Assembly: GCA_016936505.1 (NCBI GenBank) | Contig: JAFGXS010000032.1 | Span: forward strand, 1-37,470 | Direction: 5' to 3' | Length of the DNA stretch: 37,470 nt | From: Bacteroidales bacterium | GTDB lineage: Bacteria > Bacteroidota > Bacteroidia > Bacteroidales > F082 | Shown here: positions 9,925 to 19,305 of the stretch, piece by piece | Layout: every line of letters begins with the position of its first letter | Numbering within the stretch: the stretch's first letter is position 1 | Made by a program: the position numbers and the translations under genes | Notes under the pieces: model-generated | Database searches by the model: none | What the model was told of the DNA's origin: nothing | What the model saw: the letters and a program-made list of their open reading frames with translations, nothing else

Positions 9925-10650
9925 ATGAAGCTGTCCATTGTTTTACCTGCGTATAATGAAGAAAAGACAATCCATTTGATTCTGGATAAGATCAAATCGG
10001 TTCAACTGATAAATGATCTGGAAAAAGAATTGGTCATTGTAAATGACTGCTCTACAGATCAAACTGAGGAGGTTTTGCAAAAATATATGGAGGAGAATCC
10101 TGAACTGAATATCAAATATTACAAGAATGAGGTAAATCTGGGTAAAGGCGGTTCTATCCATAGGGGAATAGAATATGCAACCGGCGATTTTATCATTATT
10201 CAGGATGCAGATTTGGAATACGATCCGCGGGAGTACAATGTACTGCTGAAACCCATTCTTGAAGGTTTTGCCGATGTGGTTTACGGTTCGAGATTTATGG
10301 GGGGAAACCCTCACAGGATACTGTTTTTTTGGCATTCGGTGGGAAACAAAATGCTGACAACTTTGTCTAATATGTTCACCAACCTGAACCTGAGCGATAT
10401 GGAAACCTGTTATAAGTTATTTCGTTCTGAGCACTTAAAATCGCTGACATTAAAGGAAAAGCGCTTTGGTTTTGAACCGGAAGTAACGGCCAAAATTGCA
10501 CGAATTCCAAAAATCAGGATTTACGAGGTGGGTATTTCCTATTACGGACGCACCTACGAAGAAGGAAAGAAAATTAACTGGCAGGACGGGTTCAGGGCTA
10601 TTTATTGTATTTTTAAATACAATTTATTTGATAGAAAATACCAGAAATAA
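9925..10650 (+). CDS. GT2 glycosyltransferase, DPM1-like polyprenyl-phosphate sugar synthase
   Basis: A 241-residue cytosolic or membrane-associated GT-A-fold enzyme. It begins directly with the nucleotide-sugar-binding strand [17 protein letters not shown] (D41) and the metal-binding DAD (D94, D96, in QDADLEYDP) follow, then [10 protein letters not shown]. This is the pattern of dolichol-phosphate mannose synthase-like GT2 proteins, which load mannose or glucose on a polyprenyl phosphate. There is no C-terminal membrane segment, as in the soluble DPM1 form. The ATG at 9925 is preferred to an in-frame TTG at 9916 because the fold starts immediately after it. Lying among GT-C genes, which use such lipid-linked sugars, it probably supplies their donor (inference). 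Confidence 0.88.
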   Translation: MKLSIVLPAYNEEKTIHLILDKIKSVQLINDLEKELVIVNDCSTDQTEEVLQKYMEENPELNIKYYKNEVNLGKGGSIHRGIEYATGDFIIIQDADLEYDPREYNVLLKPILEGFADVVYGSRFMGGNPHRILFFWHSVGNKMLTTLSNMFTNLNLSDMETCYKLFRSEHLKSLTLKEKRFGFEPEVTAKIARIPKIRIYEVGISYYGRTYEEGKKINWQDGFRAIYCIFKYNLFDRKYQK

Positions 10651-10664
10651 CGAATTCAAAAATT

Positions 10665-12182
10665 TTGCGAAAACATCTCACATATCTTACTATTGTTGTG
10701 GTGTTGCTCGCTGTTGTCTGGACCGATTTCAGCAAGAAAATCTGGACCGATTCAAACAGGGTCATTCAGTCTGATGTAATTGAATATTACGGATACCTTC
10801 CCGCGGCTTTTATTTATCATGATCTTACTTTGAAATTCAGGGGAGAGGATTACGGACAAAAAAAGTTCGTGATCTGGGCAACCGATTTACCGAATGGAAA
10901 CGGTGTTTTTAAATATACCATGGGTCCGGCTTTATTGTATGCTCCTTTTTTCTTTTTGGCTAATGAACTGGCAACTCCCTTGGGGTATAATAATGGAGGC
11001 TATTCGACACCTTACAGATTAGCAATTGTTTTGGCCGCCTTGTTTTATCTGGCCTTGGGATTGCTGTTTTTGAGAAAATCGTTATTGCAGTTCTTTTCAG
11101 AATCTCATTCTGCTCTTGTATTGCTGGCAGTAGGTTTGGGAACCAATCTTTTTTGGTACAGTACGTTTGAACCGGGAATGGCACATGTTTATGATTTCTT
11201 TCTGGTTTCGGTTTTTATCTATTTGACTTTTTCCTGGTATAAGAAGATTACATTTTTCAGATCTGTTATGCTCGGTCTGGTCATAGGATTGTTGACCTTA
11301 ATCCGGCCTGTAAACTTTTTGTTCGTTACATTTTTTGTGCTATATAACGTTTGGAATCTGAAAGATTTAAAATATAGGTTCAGGTATCTTATCAGGAATT
11401 ATTTACAACTTATTTTGATAGTCATTGCCGGCTTTATTGTATTAATTCCGCAGTTGGTTTACTGGAAGGAAATAACCGGGCAATGGGTTTATTATTCGTA
11501 TGGAAAGGAAAGTTTTTTCTTTTTACATCCGCATATTTATGATGTACTGTTCAGTTTTCGTAAAGGCTGGTATGTGTATACTCCGGTTATGTTATTTGCT
11601 AGTGTTGGAATTATTTTCCTTTTCAGAAAATATAAAATGCTGGCCTTACCGGTTATAATTTTGTTTCTGATTTACCTTTATGTTGTTTCTTCCTGGTGGT
11701 CGTGGTGGTATGGAGGAAGTCTGGGACAGCGTGCCCTGATTGATCTTTATCCTGTTATGGCATTTCCTATGGCAGCTTTTTTTCAATGGATTAGTACAAG
11801 AAAACTATTCCTGAAATTAATTTTTTCTGGCCTTGTTTTCTTTTCTGTTTTGTTGGGAGCCTTTTATAATGTTCAATATTATTACGGAGCCATCCATTGG
11901 GATTCAATGACCCGAAAAGCATATTTTGATTCTTTTGGAAGAGTTCACCCTTCAGCTCATTTCAATCAATATTTGCAAACTCCGGATTACGAAGATGCTT
12001 TGCTTGGAAGGCCCGAAAAACTTAATGAACAAACAAAGTCCGAAACTATTCACGACGTAATCAGGAGAATAAAATCCGATCCTAAATGGTACAACCTGGT
12101 TAAGGAAAAAGCTAAAAAGAAAAATATTTCCATTGATTCCATGTTACAGCTGGATGCCCGGTATGTGATGAAACATGAGTGA
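10665..12182 (+). CDS. GT-C-type membrane glycosyltransferase-like protein
   Basis: A 505-residue polytopic membrane protein. It has an N-terminal membrane segment (5-20), then a loop with QSDVIEYYGYLPA (D37), similar to the acidic loop-1 motif of GT-C enzymes, and about ten more hydrophobic segments including an aromatic SSWWSWWYGGS around residues 344-354. A charged C-terminal tail of about 90 residues follows. The start is a TTG, 14 bases after the GT2 stop; no ATG is available before the first membrane segment. It is the last gene of the glycosyltransferase group. Downstream are 42-bp repeats and a convergent gene. Function beyond the superfamily is not visible. Confidence 0.65.
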   Translation: MRKHLTYLTIVVVLLAVVWTDFSKKIWTDSNRVIQSDVIEYYGYLPAAFIYHDLTLKFRGEDYGQKKFVIWATDLPNGNGVFKYTMGPALLYAPFFFLANELATPLGYNNGGYSTPYRLAIVLAALFYLALGLLFLRKSLLQFFSESHSALVLLAVGLGTNLFWYSTFEPGMAHVYDFFLVSVFIYLTFSWYKKITFFRSVMLGLVIGLLTLIRPVNFLFVTFFVLYNVWNLKDLKYRFRYLIRNYLQLILIVIAGFIVLIPQLVYWKEITGQWVYYSYGKESFFFLHPHIYDVLFSFRKGWYVYTPVMLFASVGIIFLFRKYKMLALPVIILFLIYLYVVSSWWSWWYGGSLGQRALIDLYPVMAFPMAAFFQWISTRKLFLKLIFSGLVFFSVLLGAFYNVQYYYGAIHWDSMTRKAYFDSFGRVHPSAHFNQYLQTPDYEDALLGRPEKLNEQTKSETIHDVIRRIKSDPKWYNLVKEKAKKKNISIDSMLQLDARYVMKHE

Positions 12183-12203
12183 GTGAATTTTCAAAACATT
12201 TTG

Positions 12204-12455
12204 CCATAGAAGTCTGCAAAGGTCGAAACAAATGTGCAGCGGTGTTTCGCAAGCTTGCAAGAAGGCGAAACATTGGTGTTCCGGCCTCCCGCAAAGCTGC
12301 AAGAGCATGAAACAATTGTGTTTTTGTGTCCCGCAAAGCTGCAAGAGCATGAAACAATTGTGTTTTTGTGTCCTGCAAAGCTGCAAGAGGCTAAAACATC
12401 TGTGTTTTAACTTCCCGCAACTTTGCAAGAGGGTGAAACGATTATGTTTTTAATC
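12204..12455. repeat. Six tandem copies of a 42-bp repeat
   Basis: Copies start at 12204, 12246, 12288, 12330, 12372 and 12414, each exactly 42 bp with no spacer. Copies 3 and 4 are identical; the outer copies are diverged. The best conserved parts are GCAAAGCTGCAAGAG and the GAAACA...TGT part. The array fills the space between the 3' ends of two convergent genes (12182 and 12467). Because 42 is a multiple of three, open frames run through it on both strands, but none has a start signal or looks like a protein. The rest of the 284-base gap shows nothing. Confidence 0.9.
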
Positions 12456-12466
12456 TGGAACCGATA

Positions 12467-13465
12467 TTATGGAGCGACATCAAGAACGACAAAAGTTCCT
12501 GGTTTCATTTTTGGCCAGTGTTCTCCTTTTTGTAAGGGATAGAATTGGGCTGTGGGCAGGTAAATATGATGGGTTTTGGGATCAACATAATTAGTTCTTG
12601 CACCTGTTTTCGTAGGAACCTGTGCCAATACTTTAAAATGCTCTCCTTTTTCCTGAACCACTGTCAGTGTCCCGCTTCCATTGGAGCTGTACGCTCTTTT
12701 CAGAACAGGATCATAACCTGCACCGTCGGTATGCCCTCCGGTGGGTAAAGTAGCTACTACTTTTTCTTTTTTAATATCGAACACCACCATCATTTTGTTG
12801 CTGCAAACCGAAAACAATTTATTGTCGGAAAAGTCTGCAGCCAAACCACTGGGCTCTTCACCCGGGGCAATAGACCATGAGTTAATTAGTTTTAAATCTT
12901 TGGTATCAATACAACCAATCATAGATTTATCTTCAATATTAAAATAAATCTTTCCCTTATCATTGGTTACTGCAAACTCCGGTTTGCCGGGAAGTTCAAT
13001 TGTAGCGACAATCTTATCTGTGTTCGCATCAATTACCGTTGCCGAACTACTGTGTCCATTAAAAGCAAATACTTTATTGCTATACGGATCATAAACTATA
13101 CAGTCGGGTTTGGCTCCTGTAGACTTAACTTTTTTGGTGATTTTCAAGGTTTTTAAATTGAAAACAGCAACTACAGAATCTTGCCCGCTGGTAATAAAAC
13201 CTTTATTCAGGTTGGGAGCCAGTGCAATTCCGTGAACACCATCTAATCCACCCATTGTGGCGATAAGTTTTCCTGATTTTGTGTTCACAACCTGCACTTT
13301 GTCGCCATGCGAAACGAACAAATTTCCGTGAGAATCGATGGTCAGATAATCCCAGAAATTATCTCCGGGCAAATGAATCTTCTTAACAATGTGATATTTT
13401 ATAATGGTTTGTCCAAAGCCTGTCAGAGACATGGATAGGAATAATAATAAAAATAATTTTTTCAC
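12467..13465 (-). CDS. Periplasmic YncE-family beta-propeller protein
   Basis: A 332-residue protein with a cleavable signal peptide (KKLFLLLFLSMSLTGFGQ) and no lipobox cysteine, so probably periplasmic or secreted. It consists of repeated propeller blades of about 40 residues: VVNTKSGKLIATMGGLDGVH, VFNLKTLKITKKV, VIDANTDKIVATIELPGKP and VFDIKKEKVVATLPTGGH. YncE-family proteins bind ligands or DNA or have no known role; the substrate cannot be inferred. It shares only the fold with the lipoprotein at the left end of the window. It is the only reverse-strand protein gene in the first 30 kb, convergent with the glycosyltransferase group and divergent from the first giant PKD gene. No active-site motif is visible. 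Confidence 0.8.
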   Translation of the reverse strand: MKKLFLLLFLSMSLTGFGQTIIKYHIVKKIHLPGDNFWDYLTIDSHGNLFVSHGDKVQVVNTKSGKLIATMGGLDGVHGIALAPNLNKGFITSGQDSVVAVFNLKTLKITKKVKSTGAKPDCIVYDPYSNKVFAFNGHSSSATVIDANTDKIVATIELPGKPEFAVTNDKGKIYFNIEDKSMIGCIDTKDLKLINSWSIAPGEEPSGLAADFSDNKLFSVCSNKMMVVFDIKKEKVVATLPTGGHTDGAGYDPVLKRAYSSNGSGTLTVVQEKGEHFKVLAQVPTKTGARTNYVDPKTHHIYLPTAQFYPLQKGEHWPKMKPGTFVVLDVAP

Positions 13466-13488
13466 TTTAATGCATTTTAAATAAGGCT

Positions 13489-13496
13489 CAAATGTA
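13489..13496 (-). promoter_or_regulatory. Candidate -7 box for the YncE-like gene
   Basis: On the reverse strand the sequence reads TACATTTG (TAnnTTTG), about 24 bases before the ATG. No -33 TTTG is visible at the usual distance. The 261-base divergent region 13466-13726 holds this box and the one at 13593; otherwise I see nothing in it. Confidence 0.4.
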
Positions 13497-13592
13497 TTTC
13501 TTAATTGATTGTGGAATGAGTTTTGAAGGTTAATTTTATATTGCTTTTGAACTTAGAGTGACTTAGGTAGAGAGTCGATTTTAATTACTCAG

Positions 13593-13600
13593 TATTTTTG
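13593..13600 (+). promoter_or_regulatory. Candidate -7 box for the first giant PKD gene
   Basis: TATTTTTG matches TAnnTTTG. It would give a leader of roughly 120 bases before the ATG at 13727. No convincing -33 box is seen. Confidence 0.35.
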
Positions 13601-13726
13601 TAATTAAATTCAGCAATTAAAACCCCTTTTCAGAATGATTTTAAGAAAATAATTCGAAAATATTTCCGTTATTTGACCATTGTTAGCTAGCATTCTCAAG
13701 TAGAATTGAGATTAAACCGGATGTGA

Positions 13727-16700
13727 ATGAGAAAACTTTTACTTTCTTTAATCATATTACTGACTTATTCTGTTTCGACTTTCGGTCAGTGCATATCTTC
13801 TGTTGATTTTGGATATTCTTACACAAGTTGTAATGTTATTCAGTTTGCAGACTCCTCAAAAACAGTGTCACCTAATTACAGGATTGTAAGCCAGCAATGG
13901 GATTTTGGTGATGGTTCCACAGGAACAGGTTCAACGATTCCTCATACATTTTCGCCAGGAGCCAATGTCCAGGTGAAGTTGGTTGTGACTGCTGCAGATA
14001 CATTGGGGAACATCTGCAAGGATTCTATAACGAAAAACATAACTGTTCGGACACTTCCCATAGTTAATATTGCCAGTAATCCCAATCCATCTTGTTTGGA
14101 CTATGCTCCTCAATTCTACGGAAGTTCAAATCATCCAATAAAAAGCTGGCAATGGATTTTTGGCGACGGTGATACTGTTAATGTGCAGAACCCTGCTCAT
14201 TTGTATGCGGATACCGGATGGTATAACGTACAATTGTATGTGCTGGATAGTTCAGGATGTGCTAACGATACACTTTACCGTCAGCGAATTGATCCTATTC
14301 CTACTGTAGGTTTTACCTGGAATCCGGACCCTGCAACTACAGCTGATAATATTCAGTTTACCGGTTCCAGTAATGCTTCTGCAACGGCTACGTCTATTGG
14401 CTGGCACTGGGATTTTGGTGATGGTGATACCGCCAATGTGCAAAATCCTACGCACAATTATCCTGCGGCAGGAAACTACAATGTTTCACTGTCTGTCTTA
14501 GTCAACGGGATATGTACCAATACAATTACAAAATCTATAACCATTAATCCAATACCGGTAGCAAAATTTGGTTATTCCTATCTTTCTTGTAATCAAATAC
14601 ATTTCTCAGACTCCTCCTATGCTTCTCCTAATTACACGATAGTAAAATGGCATTGGAATTTTGGTGACGGTACAACTTCTACAAGTCAAAATGATGATCA
14701 CACATTTACGCCGGGAGCGAGTGTCAGGGTTTCTTTGCTTGTAACTGCTGAAGATACTTTGGGAAATCAATATGTAGACTCTACATTTAAAGATATTACG
14801 GTTCATTCACTACCAACCGTTCATGTTACAAGTACACCTAATCCGGCTTGCTTGCAGTTGTCTCCTCAGTTTACGGGGACTTCCAATCACCCGATCCAAA
14901 GCTGGCAATGGATTTTTGGAGACGGTGATACAGTAAATACAGCGACACCGATTCACCATTATGCGGATACTGGATCATACAATGTTATCCTTCATGTTGT
15001 AGATACTTTTGGCTGTGAGAACCAAAATAATCCGCCTTATGTTCAGAGAATCAATCCTGATCCTAATGTCGATTTTACATGGAGTCCCGATCCAGCCACA
15101 ACGATAGATAATATTCAATTTAATGGTACCAGTACTGATGCAGCCGGAGCAACATCTGTTGCCTGGCACTGGGATTTTGGTGATGGAGACACGGCTAATG
15201 TTCAAAACCCGACCCACAGGTTTAGTGTGGCCGGTCAGGATACAGTTACTTTAACCGTTACGATAAACGGAACCTGTACGTCATCAATTTCTAAGGTGGT
15301 GACTGTAAGCCCATACGTTATTCCGAATTTTACAACTTCGGTTTCCTGTTTGCATGACATGACCTATTTTACTGATTCGTCAGTAGTCGAACCCGGGACA
15401 TCGATCCAAACCTGGATATGGATTTTTGGTGATGGAGATACCACTTTTGTTAATAGTCCTGCAAGTCCCAATGTAACCCATGTTTATGGCACACAAAATA
15501 CATATAGGGTAAAGCTGGTAACTGTTACCACAAGCGGATATGAAAGAAGTGTAACAAAAGATGTTACAGTAGTACCGAAGCCTACGGCTAATTTTAATTA
15601 CCAGGTTGGTTGTTACAGAACCCCAACCACATTCACAGACAGATCCTTAACCAATGGTGGTTCTGCTTTAACTTCATGGCACTGGACTTTAGGTGATGGA
15701 AATACTTCCAATGCTCAGGATACAACACATATATATGCCTATCCGGGCAGTTACAATGTTAATTTATACATACAAAATGCTGATGGTTGCCGGGATACGG
15801 TTCAACGGACTGTGGTGATTGATACTTTGCCGACAGTTGATTTTACCATGTCTAATGATACTATTTGCCAGAATGGTACTATTCAGTTTACGGGGCAGTC
15901 TTCAACTGCTGCAACATGGGACTGGGATTTTGGTAATGGAAATACATCGAATTATCGGGTAACATCATCCCAATATACTGTACCGGGACTTGATACGGTT
16001 ACGCTAACTGTTGCAGATGTGCACGGCTGTACAAGTGCAACTTCTAAAACGGTTTATGTAAGGCCGGGACCTGTCGCCAATTTTGATTTCAATATTTTAT
16101 GTAATGCCGATACAACCTGTTTCTGGGATACTTCAACGGTTCCTTCGGGTTATATTTCTTCATGGAACTGGGATTTTGGTGACAGTATAACCGATACAAT
16201 TCAAAACCCACAGCATTATTATGTTCCGGATACGAATTATAATGCTACGCTTACGGTTACCTCAAATGAAGGGTGTTCTAACTCAATAACTCAATTGATA
16301 ATTTTTGACTCTTTGCCTTATGCAAATTTTGGAGTAAGCAATGCCTGTATGGATGATGTTACGCATTTTACAGATAGTACATTTACACCGGGTACCAGTC
16401 AAATTATAACCAGAAAATGGTATTTTGGTGATGGAGACAGTTTAATTGTGAATAATACCAATCCTACGACAGCCGATCATATTTATCGTTATACTACTTC
16501 ATATAATGTAACTTTGATTACCATCAATTCCTTTGGGAAGTCGGATACGGTGACAAAGCAAATTAATGTGGATCATAAGCCTCTGGCTGCATTTACATTT
16601 AATGATACTTGTTTTACGAAACCTACAACATTTACCGATTTGTCACAAAGTGATGGAGGTTCTGCGCTTGTAGCGTGGAATTGGAACTTTGGTGATCCTT

Positions 16701-19213
16701 TGTCGGGAATACATAATACAGATACATTGCAAAATCCAACACATGTGATGTCTTACCCAGGAAGTTATGATGTGAGAATGATTGTAACCAATGCTACTGG
16801 ATGTTCCGATACGGCAAACCGTACTGTAGTTATTGATTCATTACCTGCAGTTGCTTTTACGGTTAATAAAGATTCTATGTGTTACGGTGAAATAGTGCGT
16901 TTTACAGGAACTGGAAGTAATATTGTATCATGGCATTGGGATTTTGGTAATGGCGATACTTCAAGTTACCAGAATCCGGTTTATCAATACCCTCAACCCG
17001 GAACTTATGTCGTTGTCTTAACTGTAAAGAACCTTAATGGGTGTACAAATTTTGCTGTGGATACACTTTTTGTTGATCATAAACCTACTGCAGCCTTTAC
17101 AGTTGGTGCTTCTTGCTTGGGTGATTCCACATATTTTTATAGTAATTCAACAAGTTCAAATGGTTATATTTCCCAATGGGATTGGAATTTTGGTGAAGCT
17201 TCTTCTGCAAATAACCTTTCATCCGTTGAAAATCCAGTTCACTTGTATACTACAACAGGAACCTACTCAACACAGCTTGTTGTGACGGATAATTACGGTT
17301 GTACTGATACGGTGTCTCATTTTGTAAATATTTACGGGCATCCAAAAGCAGCATTTACCTATAGGCAGTCTTGTGATCCGCATACACAAGTTAATTTTAC
17401 CGATCAGTCGGCCCAGGGTATAAACAAAAGTCCGATTTCTTCGTATTTGTGGAAATTCTACCAGGATGATACTTCTCATTTGCAGAATCCGAATTATGAT
17501 TTTCCATTTTATGACTCATGTTATCAGGTTATTCTTACAGTTGCAGATACAAATGGTTGTACTGATGCTGATACAGCCCAGGTTTGTTTAACTGATACTC
17601 TTTCGGTTGACTTTACAATGCCGAGGGTTTGTCTTGGAAGCCGGACTGCTTTTTCAGCTTCATATGGTCCATCCAATGATTCAATTGCTGCTTATACCTG
17701 GAATTTTAGCGATGGTTCTGCTGAAGTTGTTACCTATCATGATACGATAAGTCATGTGTTCCCACATCCCGGAACCTACAATGTTGTGTTAAGTGCTATA
17801 GATACCAATGGGTGTTCGGTATCCGTTACTCATAAGGCTGTGGTTGATTCTTTACCAAAAGCAGACTTTACCTATTCTACTCAAAGTTGTGACCTGGCAA
17901 CACAGTTTCAGGGAGTGATGAGTAGCGGAGGTGCTTTCATACAAACCTGGAACTGGAACTTTGGTGATGTTTCTTCAGGTGCTGATAATACATCAACTAT
18001 ACAGAATCCCAGTCATTTGTATTCTTCAAATGATAGTGCTTATCAGGTGAAACTTGTTGTAATGAATTATAATGGTTGTAAAGATTCCATTACAAAGCCT
18101 GTTGTGAGAAGTAGCTGTCTTGAGGTGTCATATACGGTTAATACTTCTACAGGTTGTGCTGAGAATCCGGTTTACTTTAAGGATTACACATCTCTTGGTT
18201 CATCTTCGGGTAGCATTGATCAATGGGATTGGAATTTTGGTGATGGACAAACGCTGACCTATACTACATACAGAGATTCTGTTTTGCATGTTTACAATGT
18301 TGCAGGTTCTTATACTGTAACTTTAACTGTTACGGCGACAGTAAACGGTATCCCATTCTCTAATTCATACGACTCAACTATACAGATTTACAGACCCCCG
18401 CTTGCAAACTTTGGTTTTACCAATGCCTGTACAAATAAAGACGTGTATTTCACAGATTCTACACAGACTTATGATGCACCTTTGAATCAATGGCAATGGT
18501 CGTTTAATGATCCTTATTCGCTTGATAATACTTCTGCTTTGCAAAATCCTGTACATCGATATGACTCTACAGGCACATTTGATGCACAATTGGTGGTTAT
18601 CGATAATAATAATTGCCGTGATACTGTTACAAAATCTGTTACGGTTCACATTACACCGGAGGCTGCATTTAATGCAACGTTTAATAATAATGGGAATACC
18701 GGTCAGGTGTATCTTGAAAATACATCAACAAATGCAAGTACTTATTTATGGAATTTCGGTGACGGACATTCATCTACTGAAGAAAGCCCGACATATACTT
18801 ATTCATCGGTTGGTATTTTCACCATCTTACTGACAGCCACCAGCGATTATTTATGTGTAGATACTGCTTCAACTGTTTATGATTTGACTTCCGGATTGTA
18901 TGTTCCCAATTCATTTGCCCCTGGTGTGGATAAAGAAGGTGTTAATGTTTTCTTACCTAAAGGGATTAATTTAAAAGAATATGAGATTCAGATTTTCAGT
19001 TCCTGGGGTAACCTGCTTTGGGAGAGCACTGAGTTAAATGCCGAAGGTGAACCTGTTGAGGGTTGGGACGGAACTTATAAAGGCCAGCCTATGCCCGCAG
19101 GGGAATACATTTGGAGAATAAAAGCCAAATTCCTTGATGGCAGGATCTGGCAGGGTTCAGATAATGGTGATGGTAACATGAAACCTTATGGTACCTTGTT
19201 GTTGATTCGATAA
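13727..19213 (+). CDS. Giant secreted PKD-repeat protein with T9SS type B C-terminal domain
   Basis: An 1828-residue protein. A signal peptide (RKLLLSLIILLTYSVSTFGQ) is followed by about twenty PKD domains of roughly 85 residues, each with the W-x-FGDG signature. From about residue 1720 there is a gliding-motility-associated (CHU_C) type B sorting domain: SGLYVPNSFAPG, SSWGNLLWES, GWDGTYKGQPMPAGEYIWR and a final GTLLLIR. Such proteins cross the outer membrane through the type IX system and act as adhesins or surface filaments. Most PKD domains have two cysteines, one after the first strand and one in a GC-x-D motif. Residues from about 28 hold a duplicated three-PKD block, and 16838-17593 corresponds to the block amplified in the paralogue at 21517. 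It may have arisen by duplication with that gene. Adhesion is inferred. Confidence 0.92.
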   Translation: MRKLLLSLIILLTYSVSTFGQCISSVDFGYSYTSCNVIQFADSSKTVSPNYRIVSQQWDFGDGSTGTGSTIPHTFSPGANVQVKLVVTAADTLGNICKDSITKNITVRTLPIVNIASNPNPSCLDYAPQFYGSSNHPIKSWQWIFGDGDTVNVQNPAHLYADTGWYNVQLYVLDSSGCANDTLYRQRIDPIPTVGFTWNPDPATTADNIQFTGSSNASATATSIGWHWDFGDGDTANVQNPTHNYPAAGNYNVSLSVLVNGICTNTITKSITINPIPVAKFGYSYLSCNQIHFSDSSYASPNYTIVKWHWNFGDGTTSTSQNDDHTFTPGASVRVSLLVTAEDTLGNQYVDSTFKDITVHSLPTVHVTSTPNPACLQLSPQFTGTSNHPIQSWQWIFGDGDTVNTATPIHHYADTGSYNVILHVVDTFGCENQNNPPYVQRINPDPNVDFTWSPDPATTIDNIQFNGTSTDAAGATSVAWHWDFGDGDTANVQNPTHRFSVAGQDTVTLTVTINGTCTSSISKVVTVSPYVIPNFTTSVSCLHDMTYFTDSSVVEPGTSIQTWIWIFGDGDTTFVNSPASPNVTHVYGTQNTYRVKLVTVTTSGYERSVTKDVTVVPKPTANFNYQVGCYRTPTTFTDRSLTNGGSALTSWHWTLGDGNTSNAQDTTHIYAYPGSYNVNLYIQNADGCRDTVQRTVVIDTLPTVDFTMSNDTICQNGTIQFTGQSSTAATWDWDFGNGNTSNYRVTSSQYTVPGLDTVTLTVADVHGCTSATSKTVYVRPGPVANFDFNILCNADTTCFWDTSTVPSGYISSWNWDFGDSITDTIQNPQHYYVPDTNYNATLTVTSNEGCSNSITQLIIFDSLPYANFGVSNACMDDVTHFTDSTFTPGTSQIITRKWYFGDGDSLIVNNTNPTTADHIYRYTTSYNVTLITINSFGKSDTVTKQINVDHKPLAAFTFNDTCFTKPTTFTDLSQSDGGSALVAWNWNFGDPLSGIHNTDTLQNPTHVMSYPGSYDVRMIVTNATGCSDTANRTVVIDSLPAVAFTVNKDSMCYGEIVRFTGTGSNIVSWHWDFGNGDTSSYQNPVYQYPQPGTYVVVLTVKNLNGCTNFAVDTLFVDHKPTAAFTVGASCLGDSTYFYSNSTSSNGYISQWDWNFGEASSANNLSSVENPVHLYTTTGTYSTQLVVTDNYGCTDTVSHFVNIYGHPKAAFTYRQSCDPHTQVNFTDQSAQGINKSPISSYLWKFYQDDTSHLQNPNYDFPFYDSCYQVILTVADTNGCTDADTAQVCLTDTLSVDFTMPRVCLGSRTAFSASYGPSNDSIAAYTWNFSDGSAEVVTYHDTISHVFPHPGTYNVVLSAIDTNGCSVSVTHKAVVDSLPKADFTYSTQSCDLATQFQGVMSSGGAFIQTWNWNFGDVSSGADNTSTIQNPSHLYSSNDSAYQVKLVVMNYNGCKDSITKPVVRSSCLEVSYTVNTSTGCAENPVYFKDYTSLGSSSGSIDQWDWNFGDGQTLTYTTYRDSVLHVYNVAGSYTVTLTVTATVNGIPFSNSYDSTIQIYRPPLANFGFTNACTNKDVYFTDSTQTYDAPLNQWQWSFNDPYSLDNTSALQNPVHRYDSTGTFDAQLVVIDNNNCRDTVTKSVTVHITPEAAFNATFNNNGNTGQVYLENTSTNASTYLWNFGDGHSSTEESPTYTYSSVGIFTILLTATSDYLCVDTASTVYDLTSGLYVPNSFAPGVDKEGVNVFLPKGINLKEYEIQIFSSWGNLLWESTELNAEGEPVEGWDGTYKGQPMPAGEYIWRIKAKFLDGRIWQGSDNGDGNMKPYGTLLLIR
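13808..15328 (+). repeat. Duplicated three-PKD block in the first giant gene
   Basis: The block from 13808 to 14566 (759 bp) recurs at 14567 to 15328 (762 bp). Equivalent landmarks are FGYSYTSC and FGYSYLSC, NPNPSCL and NPNPACL, and PDPATTADNIQF and PDPATTIDNIQF. The paralogue at 21517 has only one diverged copy of this N-terminal block. Confidence 0.85.
16838..17593 (+). repeat. Single copy of the three-PKD unit amplified in the second giant gene
   Basis: This 756-bp (252-codon) segment aligns with the super-repeat unit of the second giant gene: SLPAVAFTV...SMCYGE, then the AAFTVGASC domain, then KAAFTYRQSC...SPISSYLWKFYQDDTSH. Here all four junction cysteines are present (see findings). 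Confidence 0.8.
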
Positions 19214-19250
19214 ACAGATTTTGTTAAGAATTCTTTAATTTCTGACAGCT

Positions 19251-19268
19251 TTAGAGAATAATCTCTAA
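19251..19268 (+). terminator. Small hairpin after the first giant gene
   Basis: TTAGAGA and TCTCTAA form a perfect 7-bp stem with a 4-base loop. No long T tract follows directly (TTTGCATG, then a T run at 19281), so it may be a weak terminator or an mRNA end hairpin. Confidence 0.35.
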
Positions 19269-19305
19269 TTTGCATGACACTTTTTAAATCAAAAAATGAA
19301 AGGTC

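Noticed and set aside
12144..12453. Open frames on both strands through the 42-bp repeats, encoding 14-residue repeats
   Set aside because: They exist because 42 is divisible by three; no ribosome binding site or promoter, and several frames are open at once.
12204..12455. Possible CRISPR array
   Set aside because: The repeats are directly joined, with no spacers, and no cas genes are near.
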